From positions 1-29,763 of the forward strand of contig VBKA01000031.1 in the NCBI GenBank assembly GCA_005879815.1: 29,763 nucleotides of DNA, written 5' to 3'. The notes below the pieces were generated by a model. That model did no database searches. It saw only the letters and a list, made by a program, of their open reading frames with translations, and was not told where the DNA came from. Positions within the stretch are counted from its first letter, which is position 1; each line of letters starts with the position of its first letter. Shown here in pieces: positions 7,687 through 14,807 of this stretch. The translations under genes were made by a program, and so were the position numbers. This DNA comes from Chloroflexota bacterium (GTDB lineage Bacteria; Chloroflexota; Limnocylindria; QHBO01).

Positions 7687-9660
7687 TCAATCAGTCGCAG
7701 CAGCCAGTCCGTCCGCCCCTCGCGCGAGCGCGTCGTAGCACAGTGCCGTGGTCAGGAGCGTGCTCGAGTACCAGCTCACCGATCGCCCGCGATTTGGTGC
7801 GGCGGCAAAGGGTTCCCCGATCCAGCTTCCATCGAATCGCTGCCGTTTGAGCACCTGTACGAGCCAGGCAGGATCGAGCAGATCCTCGCGATTGGCGTCG
7901 TAGCACGCCAGCGTCAGCAGCGCCGCATCCTGGGGCCCGTCGGGCCTTGTCTTGGCCGCGAGCTCGAGTGCGCGGCTTAGACTTCCGCGCGCCGTCCTGG
8001 CGCGCCTACGTACCCCTGGCCATAGAGATTGAGACTCCAGCTTTCCCAGGAGGCGAAAGAAGACCCCCAGCGCGTACGCCGGCGGGTAGTTCACGTTGGC
8101 TCCCAGTCCAACCTCCGCGATGCGATTGACAAGGTGCCGCGCTCCGGTCGAGATCGTTTCGCGATGCCGACGGGATGGAACGGCGGTCAAGCCGAGCAAC
8201 AGGTGAGCCGCGACCGTTCCGCAGCCTCCTCCCAGCGCAACGACCTGAGGTCGATCGTGCTCCGATTCCTCGCAGCCGGTGATCCAAACGGGGATGGCGC
8301 CGGACTCGCTCACGTTTCGGTCAAGACAATCGAGGACGAGAGCCACACCCTCGCCGTACTCATTGCTGGGGGTTGCATGCGGCAACAGCCGAAGGAAGAC
8401 GCCAACTGTGTCGGAGTCGACGCCCGATAACGGATGGTCGTAGTAGCGGAATCCGTTTGACAGCGTAAAGTCCAGAAACTCATCGACGTTCCGTTGGACG
8501 TCGTGCTCATGCCTGCACAGGATCTCCATCACCAGTCCGGCGGGAAATCTCGACGCGACCTCGGGCACGCCGAACATGCCCTCGCGGTGCATCTCCCAGC
8601 TCTCCCGGAAGGTGAGATCGCCGAGCAGGAACCCTTCCGCCATGGCGAGCGCCTGTGGCACTACTGGGGTGGAGTGCCTTAAAAGTGGAGGACGATGCTC
8701 CGCTTGCCCAGGTCCTCCACCGTGCGACGGCTCGCCGGCGGTCCGCTGCCCGAGGGTGGATTCGGCATCGGCCAGGAACGCGGCGAAGGTCGGCAACGCG
8801 AGGCCGATCGCCGCTTGGCGAGCCTCGAGGAGCCGAGCACGGACCGCTTCCACCATCCACTTCAGCGACCCGGTCGCCACCATGGCTCCGAGAATGACAT
8901 CCGGGTTCGGACGCGGACGAAGCGGAATCCGCGCAGCACGAGCGACGACTGCGATCGGGTAGGAAAGCCGGCCTTCCAGCGAATGGCGATGGACCGATCC
9001 TACGTCGGACAGGATCTGGAAGGCTTTGGCGGCATCGTCCAGCATCTCAAGGACTTGTTGAGTGGGCAGGTCCCGGCGAGTAGATGCCATGACCGCGGAC
9101 GCCGCCAGCCTCGCGGCGGACGACCAACCGTTGTTCAGCAATGCTTCCGGTTCTTCTGGCGCGTCCGTGTCGGTGTCGCGCTCCCATCGCTGGAGGAGCC
9201 GCCCCGCGTTCTCGAGGCTGATCGCCTCGTACCGCTCCCAGAACGACGAGTCTCGCGACATGACACACGCAAATTCGCCCGATGCACGATCTGATAGCCA
9301 CTGCACCAGGGCGATCCGATCACCCTCAGTGAAACCGCCCGGGTCGCGGATGCTATCGATCACCTGCGCGCGAACTGCCAGCAGGATGGAGGCGGTGAAA
9401 AAGTGCCGTTCCTTCTTGTCGCGCGCCGCGTTGGAAGGGACCCTCAGGTCGTCGAGCAGCCAGGTTGCTACCGAGAGGAGCGGAAAGAAATCAACGCCCG
9501 AGAAGACGTCCCGGAACTGGCCGGTTGCCGAGTACCGAAGCGCGAGATCGTATTCGAGAAGCTTGATCTGCCGAAAGAGGAGGGGAGGTAGCGCGGCTAT
9601 CAGGCGATCGATGTCGTCCCACCATCGCCCTCTCGACCGGCGTTCGGCCTCCAGCCACAA
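7687..9660 (-). CDS. Putative bifunctional terpenoid enzyme: class I isoprenoid-synthase-like region plus class II cyclase-like toroid
   Basis: This protein has 657 residues. The N-terminal half (about 1-300) is helical, with a DD pair at 70-71 (WLLDDL) and FQILSDV...LEGRLSYPI at 214-236, which resembles the second Asp motif and following GR-x-S/T-Y segment of class I isoprenoid synthases. A Gly/Pro-rich linker lies near 305-335. The C-terminal half resembles the alpha-alpha toroid of squalene-hopene cyclases and prenyltransferase repeats: VDSDTVGVFLRLL (413-425) sits where DxDD would be but lacks the full motif, and QRFDGSW (607-613) is a QW-type repeat. The first Asp motif is not canonical, so catalysis is uncertain. 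The TTG start at 9660 is chosen because GGAG sits eight bases upstream. It begins 20 bases after the small peptide gene. Confidence 0.6.
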   Translation of the reverse strand: MWLEAERRSRGRWWDDIDRLIAALPPLLFRQIKLLEYDLALRYSATGQFRDVFSGVDFFPLLSVATWLLDDLRVPSNAARDKKERHFFTASILLAVRAQVIDSIRDPGGFTEGDRIALVQWLSDRASGEFACVMSRDSSFWERYEAISLENAGRLLQRWERDTDTDAPEEPEALLNNGWSSAARLAASAVMASTRRDLPTQQVLEMLDDAAKAFQILSDVGSVHRHSLEGRLSYPIAVVARAARIPLRPRPNPDVILGAMVATGSLKWMVEAVRARLLEARQAAIGLALPTFAAFLADAESTLGQRTAGEPSHGGGPGQAEHRPPLLRHSTPVVPQALAMAEGFLLGDLTFRESWEMHREGMFGVPEVASRFPAGLVMEILCRHEHDVQRNVDEFLDFTLSNGFRYYDHPLSGVDSDTVGVFLRLLPHATPSNEYGEGVALVLDCLDRNVSESGAIPVWITGCEESEHDRPQVVALGGGCGTVAAHLLLGLTAVPSRRHRETISTGARHLVNRIAEVGLGANVNYPPAYALGVFFRLLGKLESQSLWPGVRRRARTARGSLSRALELAAKTRPDGPQDAALLTLACYDANREDLLDPAWLVQVLKRQRFDGSWIGEPFAAAPNRGRSVSWYSSTLLTTALCYDALARGADGLAAATD

Positions 9661-9668
9661 CGCTAGAT

Positions 9669-9672
9669 CTCC
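9669..9672 (-). promoter_or_regulatory. Ribosome-binding site that fixes the TTG start of the terpenoid fusion gene
   Basis: GGAG on the minus strand, eight bases before the TTG at 9660. No in-frame ATG or GTG exists upstream before the frame closes at 9733-9735, so this site decides the start. Confidence 0.65.
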
Positions 9673-9680
9673 GGGATCTT

Positions 9681-9929
9681 CTAGGTGACAGCCGCCACAT
9701 CGGCGCTGAATCCCCCAGCGCCTGCAAGCTTGTTAACTGCGTCGATTGAGTTGTTCAGCTCTGCGAGTATCTGGTCATTCCCTGTAATGCCGACCTCGCC
9801 CAGGGCCAGTAGCTGCGCGTCGGGATGATCTTGGTCCATGATCCGCTCACGGAATTTCTTGTCCGTGAGGGCCCGTCCAACCAGGGCATAAAACGCGGAC
9901 GGGTCTTTCGCCAAGGCTTGGTCGTCCAT
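9681..9929 (-). CDS. Small NHLP/Nif11-like peptide, possible RiPP precursor
   Basis: This is an 82-residue acidic peptide. Residues 12-31 (AFYALVGRALTDKKFRERIM) resemble the leader of the nitrile-hydratase-like/Nif11 precursor clan (Os1348-type), where an L-x-x-R-x-x-x-D-x-x-F-R core recurs. A second helical stretch follows (about 52-68), then AGAGG and a short tail FSADVAAVT. The GG at 72-73 looks like a double-glycine cleavage site, which would leave a nine-residue Ser/Thr-containing core without cysteine; this reading is inference. The ATG at 9929 is preferred over an in-frame start at 9968 because GGAGG lies nine bases upstream. It is the first gene of the four-gene minus-strand unit. It could instead be a small carrier or accessory protein rather than a precursor. 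Confidence 0.7.
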   Translation of the reverse strand: MDDQALAKDPSAFYALVGRALTDKKFRERIMDQDHPDAQLLALGEVGITGNDQILAELNNSIDAVNKLAGAGGFSADVAAVT

Positions 9930-9938
9930 CGAGTGCCA

Positions 9939-9943
9939 CCTCC
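9939..9943 (-). promoter_or_regulatory. Strong ribosome-binding site of the small peptide gene
   Basis: GGAGG on the minus strand, nine bases before the ATG at 9929. It is one of the best Shine-Dalgarno sequences in the window and argues for the shorter form of the peptide. Confidence 0.75.
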
Positions 9944-9972
9944 GTCGCCCCCGCTTGCTCCTGCGCATTGCG

Positions 9973-10000
9973 AGTATAGGTGCGACGTTCGAATCGGCAA
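9973..10000 (-). promoter_or_regulatory. Candidate sigma-70-type promoter of the peptide/terpenoid unit
   Basis: On the minus strand TTGCCG (9995-10000) is followed after 16 bases by TATACT (9973-9978), a near-consensus -10 box in GC-rich surroundings. Transcription would start near 9966, giving a leader of about 36 bases containing GGAGG. It lies between the MFS terminator-like structure and the peptide gene, so the unit would be expressed independently of the exporter. Confidence 0.6.
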
Positions 10001-10033
10001 TCCTCTGGGTCTCATCTCGTCACGGTGCCTCGT

Positions 10034-10106
10034 GCAACCGGTTCGCGGTCGACTCCGCGACCGCGCAACAACGGGCGAGCCTCGCGGCTCGCCCGTTCGC
10101 GGTTGC
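10034..10106 (-). terminator. Double hairpin downstream of the MFS exporter gene
   Basis: Two perfect hairpins lie side by side: CGCGGTCG at 10044-10051 with CGACCGCG at 10058-10065, and an 11-base stem (10070-10080 with 10087-10097) extendable by one pair, leaving a four-base loop. A further seven-base arm (GCAACCG at 10034-10040, CGGTTGC at 10100-10106) can close around both. The structure lies 17 bases beyond the exporter stop and before the peptide promoter. It has no T-tract, so it may be an intrinsic terminator of the GC-rich type or an mRNA-stabilising structure. Confidence 0.6.
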
Positions 10107-10122
10107 TGGATCGCTAGCAGGC

Positions 10123-11781
10123 TCAGTCGAGCGAGACGGCGATCTCCCCCGGATGACCGGAACGGTCTTCAGGCCGCTCGACGGCTTCGCCAAAGTGCTG
10201 GCGAAGCGGCTGCTCGTGGAGGAAGGCCACGCTCAGTGACGCGATCGCCAGCGCTCCCACGCCGAGCCACATGGCGTTGGCGAGCGCGAGGGAGAAGGCG
10301 CGATGGAAGCCCTCCACGAAGATCGCCTGGAACTGCGCCGGGATCTGGCCCATGAAGCTCGGTCCCGAACCTCCCACGTTCGTGAGCTGCCCGGTGTCGA
10401 AGCCCGCGGGTGGCGTGCTCGGCACGAACTGCGCCGGCGCACCGGCACCGACCAACTGAGTCCGGATCGCGCCCCAGCTGAGGAAGTTGCGGAACAGGGT
10501 GAACGCGAGCGTCAGGCCCACCGTCCCGCCGATCTGGCGGAAGAGGGTCAGGTCGCTGGTCGCCGCCCCCAGCTCGGAGAAAGGCACGGCGTTCTGGACG
10601 ATGATCGTGAAGACGGCCATGGAGGGACCGATGCCCAGACCCGCAAGCGCCATCCAGGCCCAGAGCTCGAGATCCGGGGTGTCCGCGCGCAGCTGCGTCA
10701 TCATCCCGACGCCGATCGCCGCGAGCGCCAACGCACCCGCCGCGAGCCACTTGTAGTGCCCGGTGCGGCTCACGAGCTGCCCGCTGATGACGGAGCTGAG
10801 GATCAGCCCGAACAGGAAGGGCAGCAGCTTGTATCCCGACTCGGTGGCGCTGGAGCCCTGCACGACCTGGTACCAAAGTGGCAGGAAGACCACGGCGCCG
10901 AAGAAGCCGAACATCGCGGTGAAGACGGCGACCATCGAGATCGCGAAGCTGCGGATCCTGAACAGGTGGAGCGGGATCATCGGCTCCTTCGCGCGCGATT
11001 CGACCCACACGAAGAGGGCCAGGAACGCGATGCCCAGGAGTAGCAAGCCCCAGACGCCTACGGCGCCCCAGTCGCCGTTCTCCGCGTTGGTGAGGCCGAT
11101 GAGGATCGGCACGATGCCAGCGGCGAACGTGAGGACACCCGCGTAGTCGATGTCGCGAGCCGCATCCGGGCGCTTCACCGTCGGCAACAGCCAGGCGATC
11201 ACCGCCACGGCGATGAGCCCGATTGGCAAATTGACGTAGAAGACCCAATGCCAGCTGAAGTTGTCGGTAATGGTCCCGCCGAGGCCCGGCCCGACCAGGA
11301 AGGCGATGCCGAAAACCGCGCCGAATAGACCCTGGTATTTGCCGCGCTCGCGAGGCGTGAACAGGTCACCGATGACGGCCAGGCTGATCGGGAAGAGCGC
11401 GCCGGCGCCGAGTCCCTGGATCGCCCGGAAGGCGATCAGCTGCCACATCGTCTGGCTCAGGCCTGAGAGCGCCGAGCCAAAGAGGAAGAGACCGATGCCG
11501 ATCAGCAGCATCGGCTTGCGGCCGAACAGATCGGAGAGCTTGCCGTAGATGGGCACCGTCACCGTGCTGGTCAGCAGGTAGGCGGTGACGACCCAGGTGT
11601 AGTAGTCGCTCCCGTGCAGCTCGGAGACGATGCGCGGCAGGATGGGGCCGACGATCGTCTGGTCGAGGGCGGAGAGGAAGAGGCCAAGCAGCACCGCGAC
11701 CAGGATCTCGATCCGGGCTCGATTGCTGACATGGACCGGGGCGTCTTCGGTGAGCGCCGCCGCGGCGGAGCGTGCGGTCAT
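10123..11781 (-). CDS. MFS drug exporter, DHA2 (EmrB/QacA) family, 14 membrane segments
   Basis: This is a 552-residue inner-membrane proton-drug antiporter candidate. The first helix contains FLSALDQTIVGPILPRI, the D-x-T-I-V-x-x-A/I-L-P motif of the 14-TM DHA2 group. Motif A is seen as GKLSDLFGRKP and motif C as GPGLGGTITD. About 14 hydrophobic segments can be counted, the usual number for this family, with a long extracytoplasmic loop before the last helix. The ATG overlaps the stop of the upstream marR-like gene as ATGA, so the two are translationally coupled. MarR regulation of such pumps is common, so this is probably a stress- or antibiotic-inducible exporter. The substrate cannot be predicted. 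Whether it exports a product of the neighbouring terpenoid unit is speculation. Confidence 0.95.
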   Translation of the reverse strand: MTARSAAAALTEDAPVHVSNRARIEILVAVLLGLFLSALDQTIVGPILPRIVSELHGSDYYTWVVTAYLLTSTVTVPIYGKLSDLFGRKPMLLIGIGLFLFGSALSGLSQTMWQLIAFRAIQGLGAGALFPISLAVIGDLFTPRERGKYQGLFGAVFGIAFLVGPGLGGTITDNFSWHWVFYVNLPIGLIAVAVIAWLLPTVKRPDAARDIDYAGVLTFAAGIVPILIGLTNAENGDWGAVGVWGLLLLGIAFLALFVWVESRAKEPMIPLHLFRIRSFAISMVAVFTAMFGFFGAVVFLPLWYQVVQGSSATESGYKLLPFLFGLILSSVISGQLVSRTGHYKWLAAGALALAAIGVGMMTQLRADTPDLELWAWMALAGLGIGPSMAVFTIIVQNAVPFSELGAATSDLTLFRQIGGTVGLTLAFTLFRNFLSWGAIRTQLVGAGAPAQFVPSTPPAGFDTGQLTNVGGSGPSFMGQIPAQFQAIFVEGFHRAFSLALANAMWLGVGALAIASLSVAFLHEQPLRQHFGEAVERPEDRSGHPGEIAVSLD

Positions 11782-12281
11782 GAGTGGAAATGCTCCTCGT
11801 AGTTCGTGTCGTAGGGTTGCTGGGCGTGGTCACGGGCGTGAAGTCGGCCATGCGCTGAGGTGAGGGTCCTGAGCGCGCCCAGAACAGCGTGCTGCTCATC
11901 GGGGGTCAAGGCACCCACGAGCTGGCGCATGTGCTCGAGGCGCGTCGCTTCGACCTTCTGGACGACGCCGCGCCCGAACGGGGTCAGCTGCGCGAGGACC
12001 ACGCGCCGGTCATCGTCGTCGTGCACGCGCTCGACTATCCCCCGCTCTTCCATGCGGCCGATGATGCCCGTCAGGTTCGAGAAGGCGACGCCAAGCTGGT
12101 CGGCGAGCCGGCTCATGGGCGTGGGCCCATCGGCCTCGAGAACGGCCAGGACGTGGAAATGCGTCATCGACAGGCCGTGCGCCTGGCACTGCGCGGCCCA
12201 CTTGTGACGCTGGTGCGCGAGACCGTTCTCGATCTCGGCGAGGATCTGGTCGGTCATTGAGCCGACCGCGGTGGAGGACAT
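11778..12281 (-). CDS. MarR-family transcriptional regulator
   Basis: This 167-residue protein has the winged-helix MarR layout: an N-terminal dimerisation helix, then SMTHFHVLAVLEADGPTPMSRLADQLGVAFSNLTGIIGRMEERGIVERV (about 38-86), where the recognition helix is AFSNLTGIIGRMEERG, then the wing DDDDRRVVLAQLTPFG, and C-terminal dimerisation helices. The wing Asp-Arg pair typical of MarR is present (DDRR). The ATG at 12281 follows AAGGAG four bases upstream. The gene overlaps the exporter gene by four bases. An inverted repeat covers its promoter (12322-12344), so it probably represses itself and the exporter until a ligand binds. Confidence 0.93.
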   Translation of the reverse strand: MSSTAVGSMTDQILAEIENGLAHQRHKWAAQCQAHGLSMTHFHVLAVLEADGPTPMSRLADQLGVAFSNLTGIIGRMEERGIVERVHDDDDRRVVLAQLTPFGRGVVQKVEATRLEHMRQLVGALTPDEQHAVLGALRTLTSAHGRLHARDHAQQPYDTNYEEHFHS

Positions 12282-12321
12282 CGGTCTCCTTCAAGTCGTG
12301 ACGATGATTCTTCGGAGGCCG

Positions 12322-12352
12322 ATGATTATGCCGTAATGAATCATTCTGTCAA
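12322..12352 (-). promoter_or_regulatory. marR-exporter promoter with overlapping operator
   Basis: On the minus strand TTGACA (12347-12352) is separated by 16 bases from CATAAT (12325-12330). An inverted repeat, ATGATT at 12322-12327 and AATCAT at 12339-12344, overlaps the -10 box and the spacer, and a third ATGATT occurs at 12304-12309 near the transcription start. This is the position expected for MarR autorepression. The promoter call rests on near-consensus boxes; binding by this MarR protein is inferred. Confidence 0.7.
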
Positions 12353-12390
12353 GCGGCAGAATCGCGCGGAGTCCCGGGGCGGTGCCCGGT

Positions 12391-13238
12391 TCAGCAGGGA
12401 TAGTCGGCGTCGAACCCGGTGCTGAAGTACTGCGTCAGCTGGATCGTCCCACCGGTGAGCCCGGGGCCACCGCAGCCGTTCCTCGCGCCCTTCAGGGTGC
12501 TCGCCCCTGCCACCCAGCTGGGCAGGTCCGCGAAACAACCTGGCTCCACATGTGCGGGGCCGAATAGATTCCCACCGACGCGGCCCCCACAGACTCGAGG
12601 TAATCGACGGCCCCCTGCAGGGCAGCCACGTTCAGCGAGGTGTCTTCGCGCCACGAGTTTGCGGTCTCGACGTCCAGCCACCAGTGGTTGGCTACCAGCG
12701 TCCGCGTTGCTCCGGGCGGCGCCCAGCCCACTGAGACATACGCCGCCACGGCGTTGGCGTACGAGTCGGAGGCGGCGTTCCAGCCGTAGTCATAGGCGCA
12801 GTCCGCCGTGTCGGGGTCGGGCTTGGTTTGCGTGGTGCATTCACGAGGCGCGGTTTGCCCGCTGGGCCAGTGCGAGCTGAGCTGCGGGCCCGGATTGCCC
12901 GTGTTGGCGTAGAGCTGGGCGTTGGGCCCGGCCCACACGAGCTGACTGGCGGCTTTGGACGAGGCCCCGAGGCACGGGTTGGCGCTGAAGACGATGCCGC
13001 GGTTGACGCCGACGATGCCGAACGCCGGATTTGCCGGATATCGGCTGGCGCACTGGGGGTACGAAATGTCATAGCCGATCTCGGCCGGCGGCGGCTTCGA
13101 CCGGGTGTCGTGGCCATCAGCGCGCTCGACGCGCGCGGCGGCAGGTCCGCTGAGGGTCCCCAGGAGCGCGACGGCCAGCAGTGGGGCGATCAGAAGGCGC
13201 GCGCCGAGAGGCAGCTCGGGTCGGGGCACATGGGTCAT
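12391..13238 (-). pseudogene. Secreted glycoside-hydrolase-like (DUF1906-like) protein gene with a frameshift
   Basis: Residues 1-37 form a signal peptide (basic start, hydrophobic LLIAPLLAVALLG, then GPAAA). The mature part starts GYDISYPQC and includes WWLDVETANSW, where the acidic D-x-E recalls GH25-like TIM barrels, and VDYLESVGAASVGIYSAPHMWSQVV. The frame then breaks: the reading frame in use stops at 12492, while the family-like ending DLPSWVAGAS...GGTIQLTQYFSTGFDADYPC is in another frame and stops at 12391. The span is 848 bases, one short of a multiple of three. Loss of one base in the T run at 12533-12535 (A on the plus strand) would rejoin the frames. It may be a true decayed gene or an assembly or sequencing error. 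The start ATG lacks a clear ribosome-binding site. Confidence 0.75.
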
Positions 13239-13251
13239 CGGGAAGCCGAAA

Positions 13252-13257
13252 GGGTAG
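13252..13257 (-). promoter_or_regulatory. Possible -10 box of the secreted protein gene
   Basis: TACCCT on the minus strand, 12 bases before the ATG at 13238, would give a leader of only about five bases. It resembles the -10 boxes of the leaderless starts in this window but has different spacing, so the call is weak. Confidence 0.3.
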
Positions 13258-13325
13258 CGAGCGAAGCTCGCTGGCGCAAGCCGCCGCGGTCGCTCGACAG
13301 CCCGTACGCGGAGCCTGCGCTGGGC

Positions 13326-13331
13326 TACATT
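13326..13331 (+). promoter_or_regulatory. -10 box of a leaderless promoter for the FAD oxidoreductase gene
   Basis: TACATT is followed by exactly six bases and then the GTG at 13338, so transcription would begin at the start codon. There is no Shine-Dalgarno sequence. The same spacing recurs at three other genes in the window. Confidence 0.5.
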
Positions 13332-13337
13332 GCCCTC

Positions 13338-14807
13338 GTGAACCGGCGCTTGCTGACCGATGACGACCTCGCCCTGCGACCCTCCGGAGGCAACCGCAAT
13401 CCATGGCTCCGCGAGGCGCTGGCGGATGAGGGCAATCCACCTCCAAACCCTCCGTTGACCGGCAGCACCGATGCCGAGGTGGTCATCGTCGGAGGTGGGT
13501 ATACCGGAATGTGGACCGCCTATCGGCTCCTCGAGCTGGATCCGCAACGCCGCGTAATGCTCGTGGAGATGGACGTCTGCGGCGGCGGACCTTCCGGCCG
13601 CAATGGCGGCTTCGTCAATGGCTGGTGGGACGAGCTCGCGCTGCTCCGCGATCTCTTCGGTGGCGAACAAGCCCTCGCCTGCGCTCGTGAGGTCGCCAGG
13701 TCCGTGACCGAGATCGGCGCCTGGTGCGAGCGCCATGGGATCCATGCGGATTTTCGTCACCGGGGCATGCTCACGGTCAGCACCACGCCGCTCCACGACG
13801 GTGCGTGGGACTCCTCGATCGACGCTGCGCGGCATCTCGGTGTCGGGGATGCTTTCCGCGGGTTGAGCTCAGAGGAGGTGGCGGAACGCTGCCGCTCGCC
13901 GCTGTTCCGCGGCGGTGCACTCATGGCGGACGCCGGCACAGTCCAGCCGGCCCGCCTGGCGCGGGGCCTGCGCGCCGTCTGCGCGGCACGAGGCGCGGTG
14001 ATTCACGAGGGAACCCGCGTCCGGAGGCTTCGTCGCGAAGGGTCGACGGTCCGCGTCATCACCGAGTCGGCGGAGGGTGACGGCGAGGTCCGCGCGGGGC
14101 AGGTCGTGCTCGCCATCAACGCCTGGGCCGCGGGATGGCGCCCTTTCCGGCGCTCGCTGGTGACCTGGAGCAGCTGGATGGTACGCACTGAGCCCATCCC
14201 CGACCTCATCGACGAGCGGCTTGGCTGGACGGGCGGCGAATCAATCGTGGATGCGCGGTTCACGGTGCACTACTTCCACGTCGCCGCCGACGGCCGGATC
14301 GCGTTCGGCGCCGGAGGCGGGCGGCCCGGCTACGACGGGCGCATCGGGCGCTCGTTTGTCGACGACCTGGCGGCTGGTCGACGGGCTGCGGCCGGATTCC
14401 GCCACATCTTTCCGCAGCTTGCCGACGTGCGCCTGAGCGACATGTGGGGAGGGCCCATCGACGTGGCGGCCGACCACCTGCCGCGGTTCGGCACCCTGGC
14501 CGGTGGCCGAGTGCACTTCGGCTTGGGCTACTCGGGCAACGGCGTGGCACCCTCGCACCTTGGCGGACGCATCCTGGCCGCTCTGGCGCTCGGTTCGGTT
14601 GAGCCGATCACCCGCCTGCCGATCGTCGGCGAGGTTCCAAGCCGGTTTCCACCCGAGCCATTCCGCTACGCCGGTGCACGCGTCCTGCGCGAGGCGCTCA
14701 TCCGGCGCGAGGACGGCGAAGAGGAGGGCAGACGAGCCGGCTGGGTGCTCCGCGAGCTGACGCGGCTACCACGACGGCTCGGCTATCGCCTGGGACCGGA
14801 GAGCTAG
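13338..14807 (+). CDS. FAD-dependent amine/amino-acid oxidoreductase (DAO family)
   Basis: This is a 489-residue cytosolic flavoenzyme. An extension of about 35 residues precedes the Rossmann motif VVIVGGGYTGMWTAYRLLE, with the acidic residue of strand 2 in MLVEMD. GGGPSGRNGGFVNGWWDEL follows, which is typical of gamma-glutamylputrescine oxidase/PuuB-like members of the D-amino-acid oxidase superfamily. The C-terminal GLGYSGNGVAPSHLGGRILA is the usual second FAD-contacting segment. The substrate is probably an amine or N-substituted amino acid, but no specific one can be assigned. The GTG start at 13338 is supported by the leaderless pattern upstream and because the frame upstream has no better start. 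The last four bases overlap the convergent qcrB gene. Confidence 0.88.
   Translation: MNRRLLTDDDLALRPSGGNRNPWLREALADEGNPPPNPPLTGSTDAEVVIVGGGYTGMWTAYRLLELDPQRRVMLVEMDVCGGGPSGRNGGFVNGWWDELALLRDLFGGEQALACAREVARSVTEIGAWCERHGIHADFRHRGMLTVSTTPLHDGAWDSSIDAARHLGVGDAFRGLSSEEVAERCRSPLFRGGALMADAGTVQPARLARGLRAVCAARGAVIHEGTRVRRLRREGSTVRVITESAEGDGEVRAGQVVLAINAWAAGWRPFRRSLVTWSSWMVRTEPIPDLIDERLGWTGGESIVDARFTVHYFHVAADGRIAFGAGGGRPGYDGRIGRSFVDDLAAGRRAAAGFRHIFPQLADVRLSDMWGGPIDVAADHLPRFGTLAGGRVHFGLGYSGNGVAPSHLGGRILAALALGSVEPITRLPIVGEVPSRFPPEPFRYAGARVLREALIRREDGEEEGRRAGWVLRELTRLPRRLGYRLGPES

Noticed and set aside
13239..13835. Extension of the secreted protein's frame upstream of its signal peptide
   Set aside because: It would overlap the divergent FAD oxidoreductase and bury the signal peptide in the middle of the protein; the signal peptide marks the real start near 13238.
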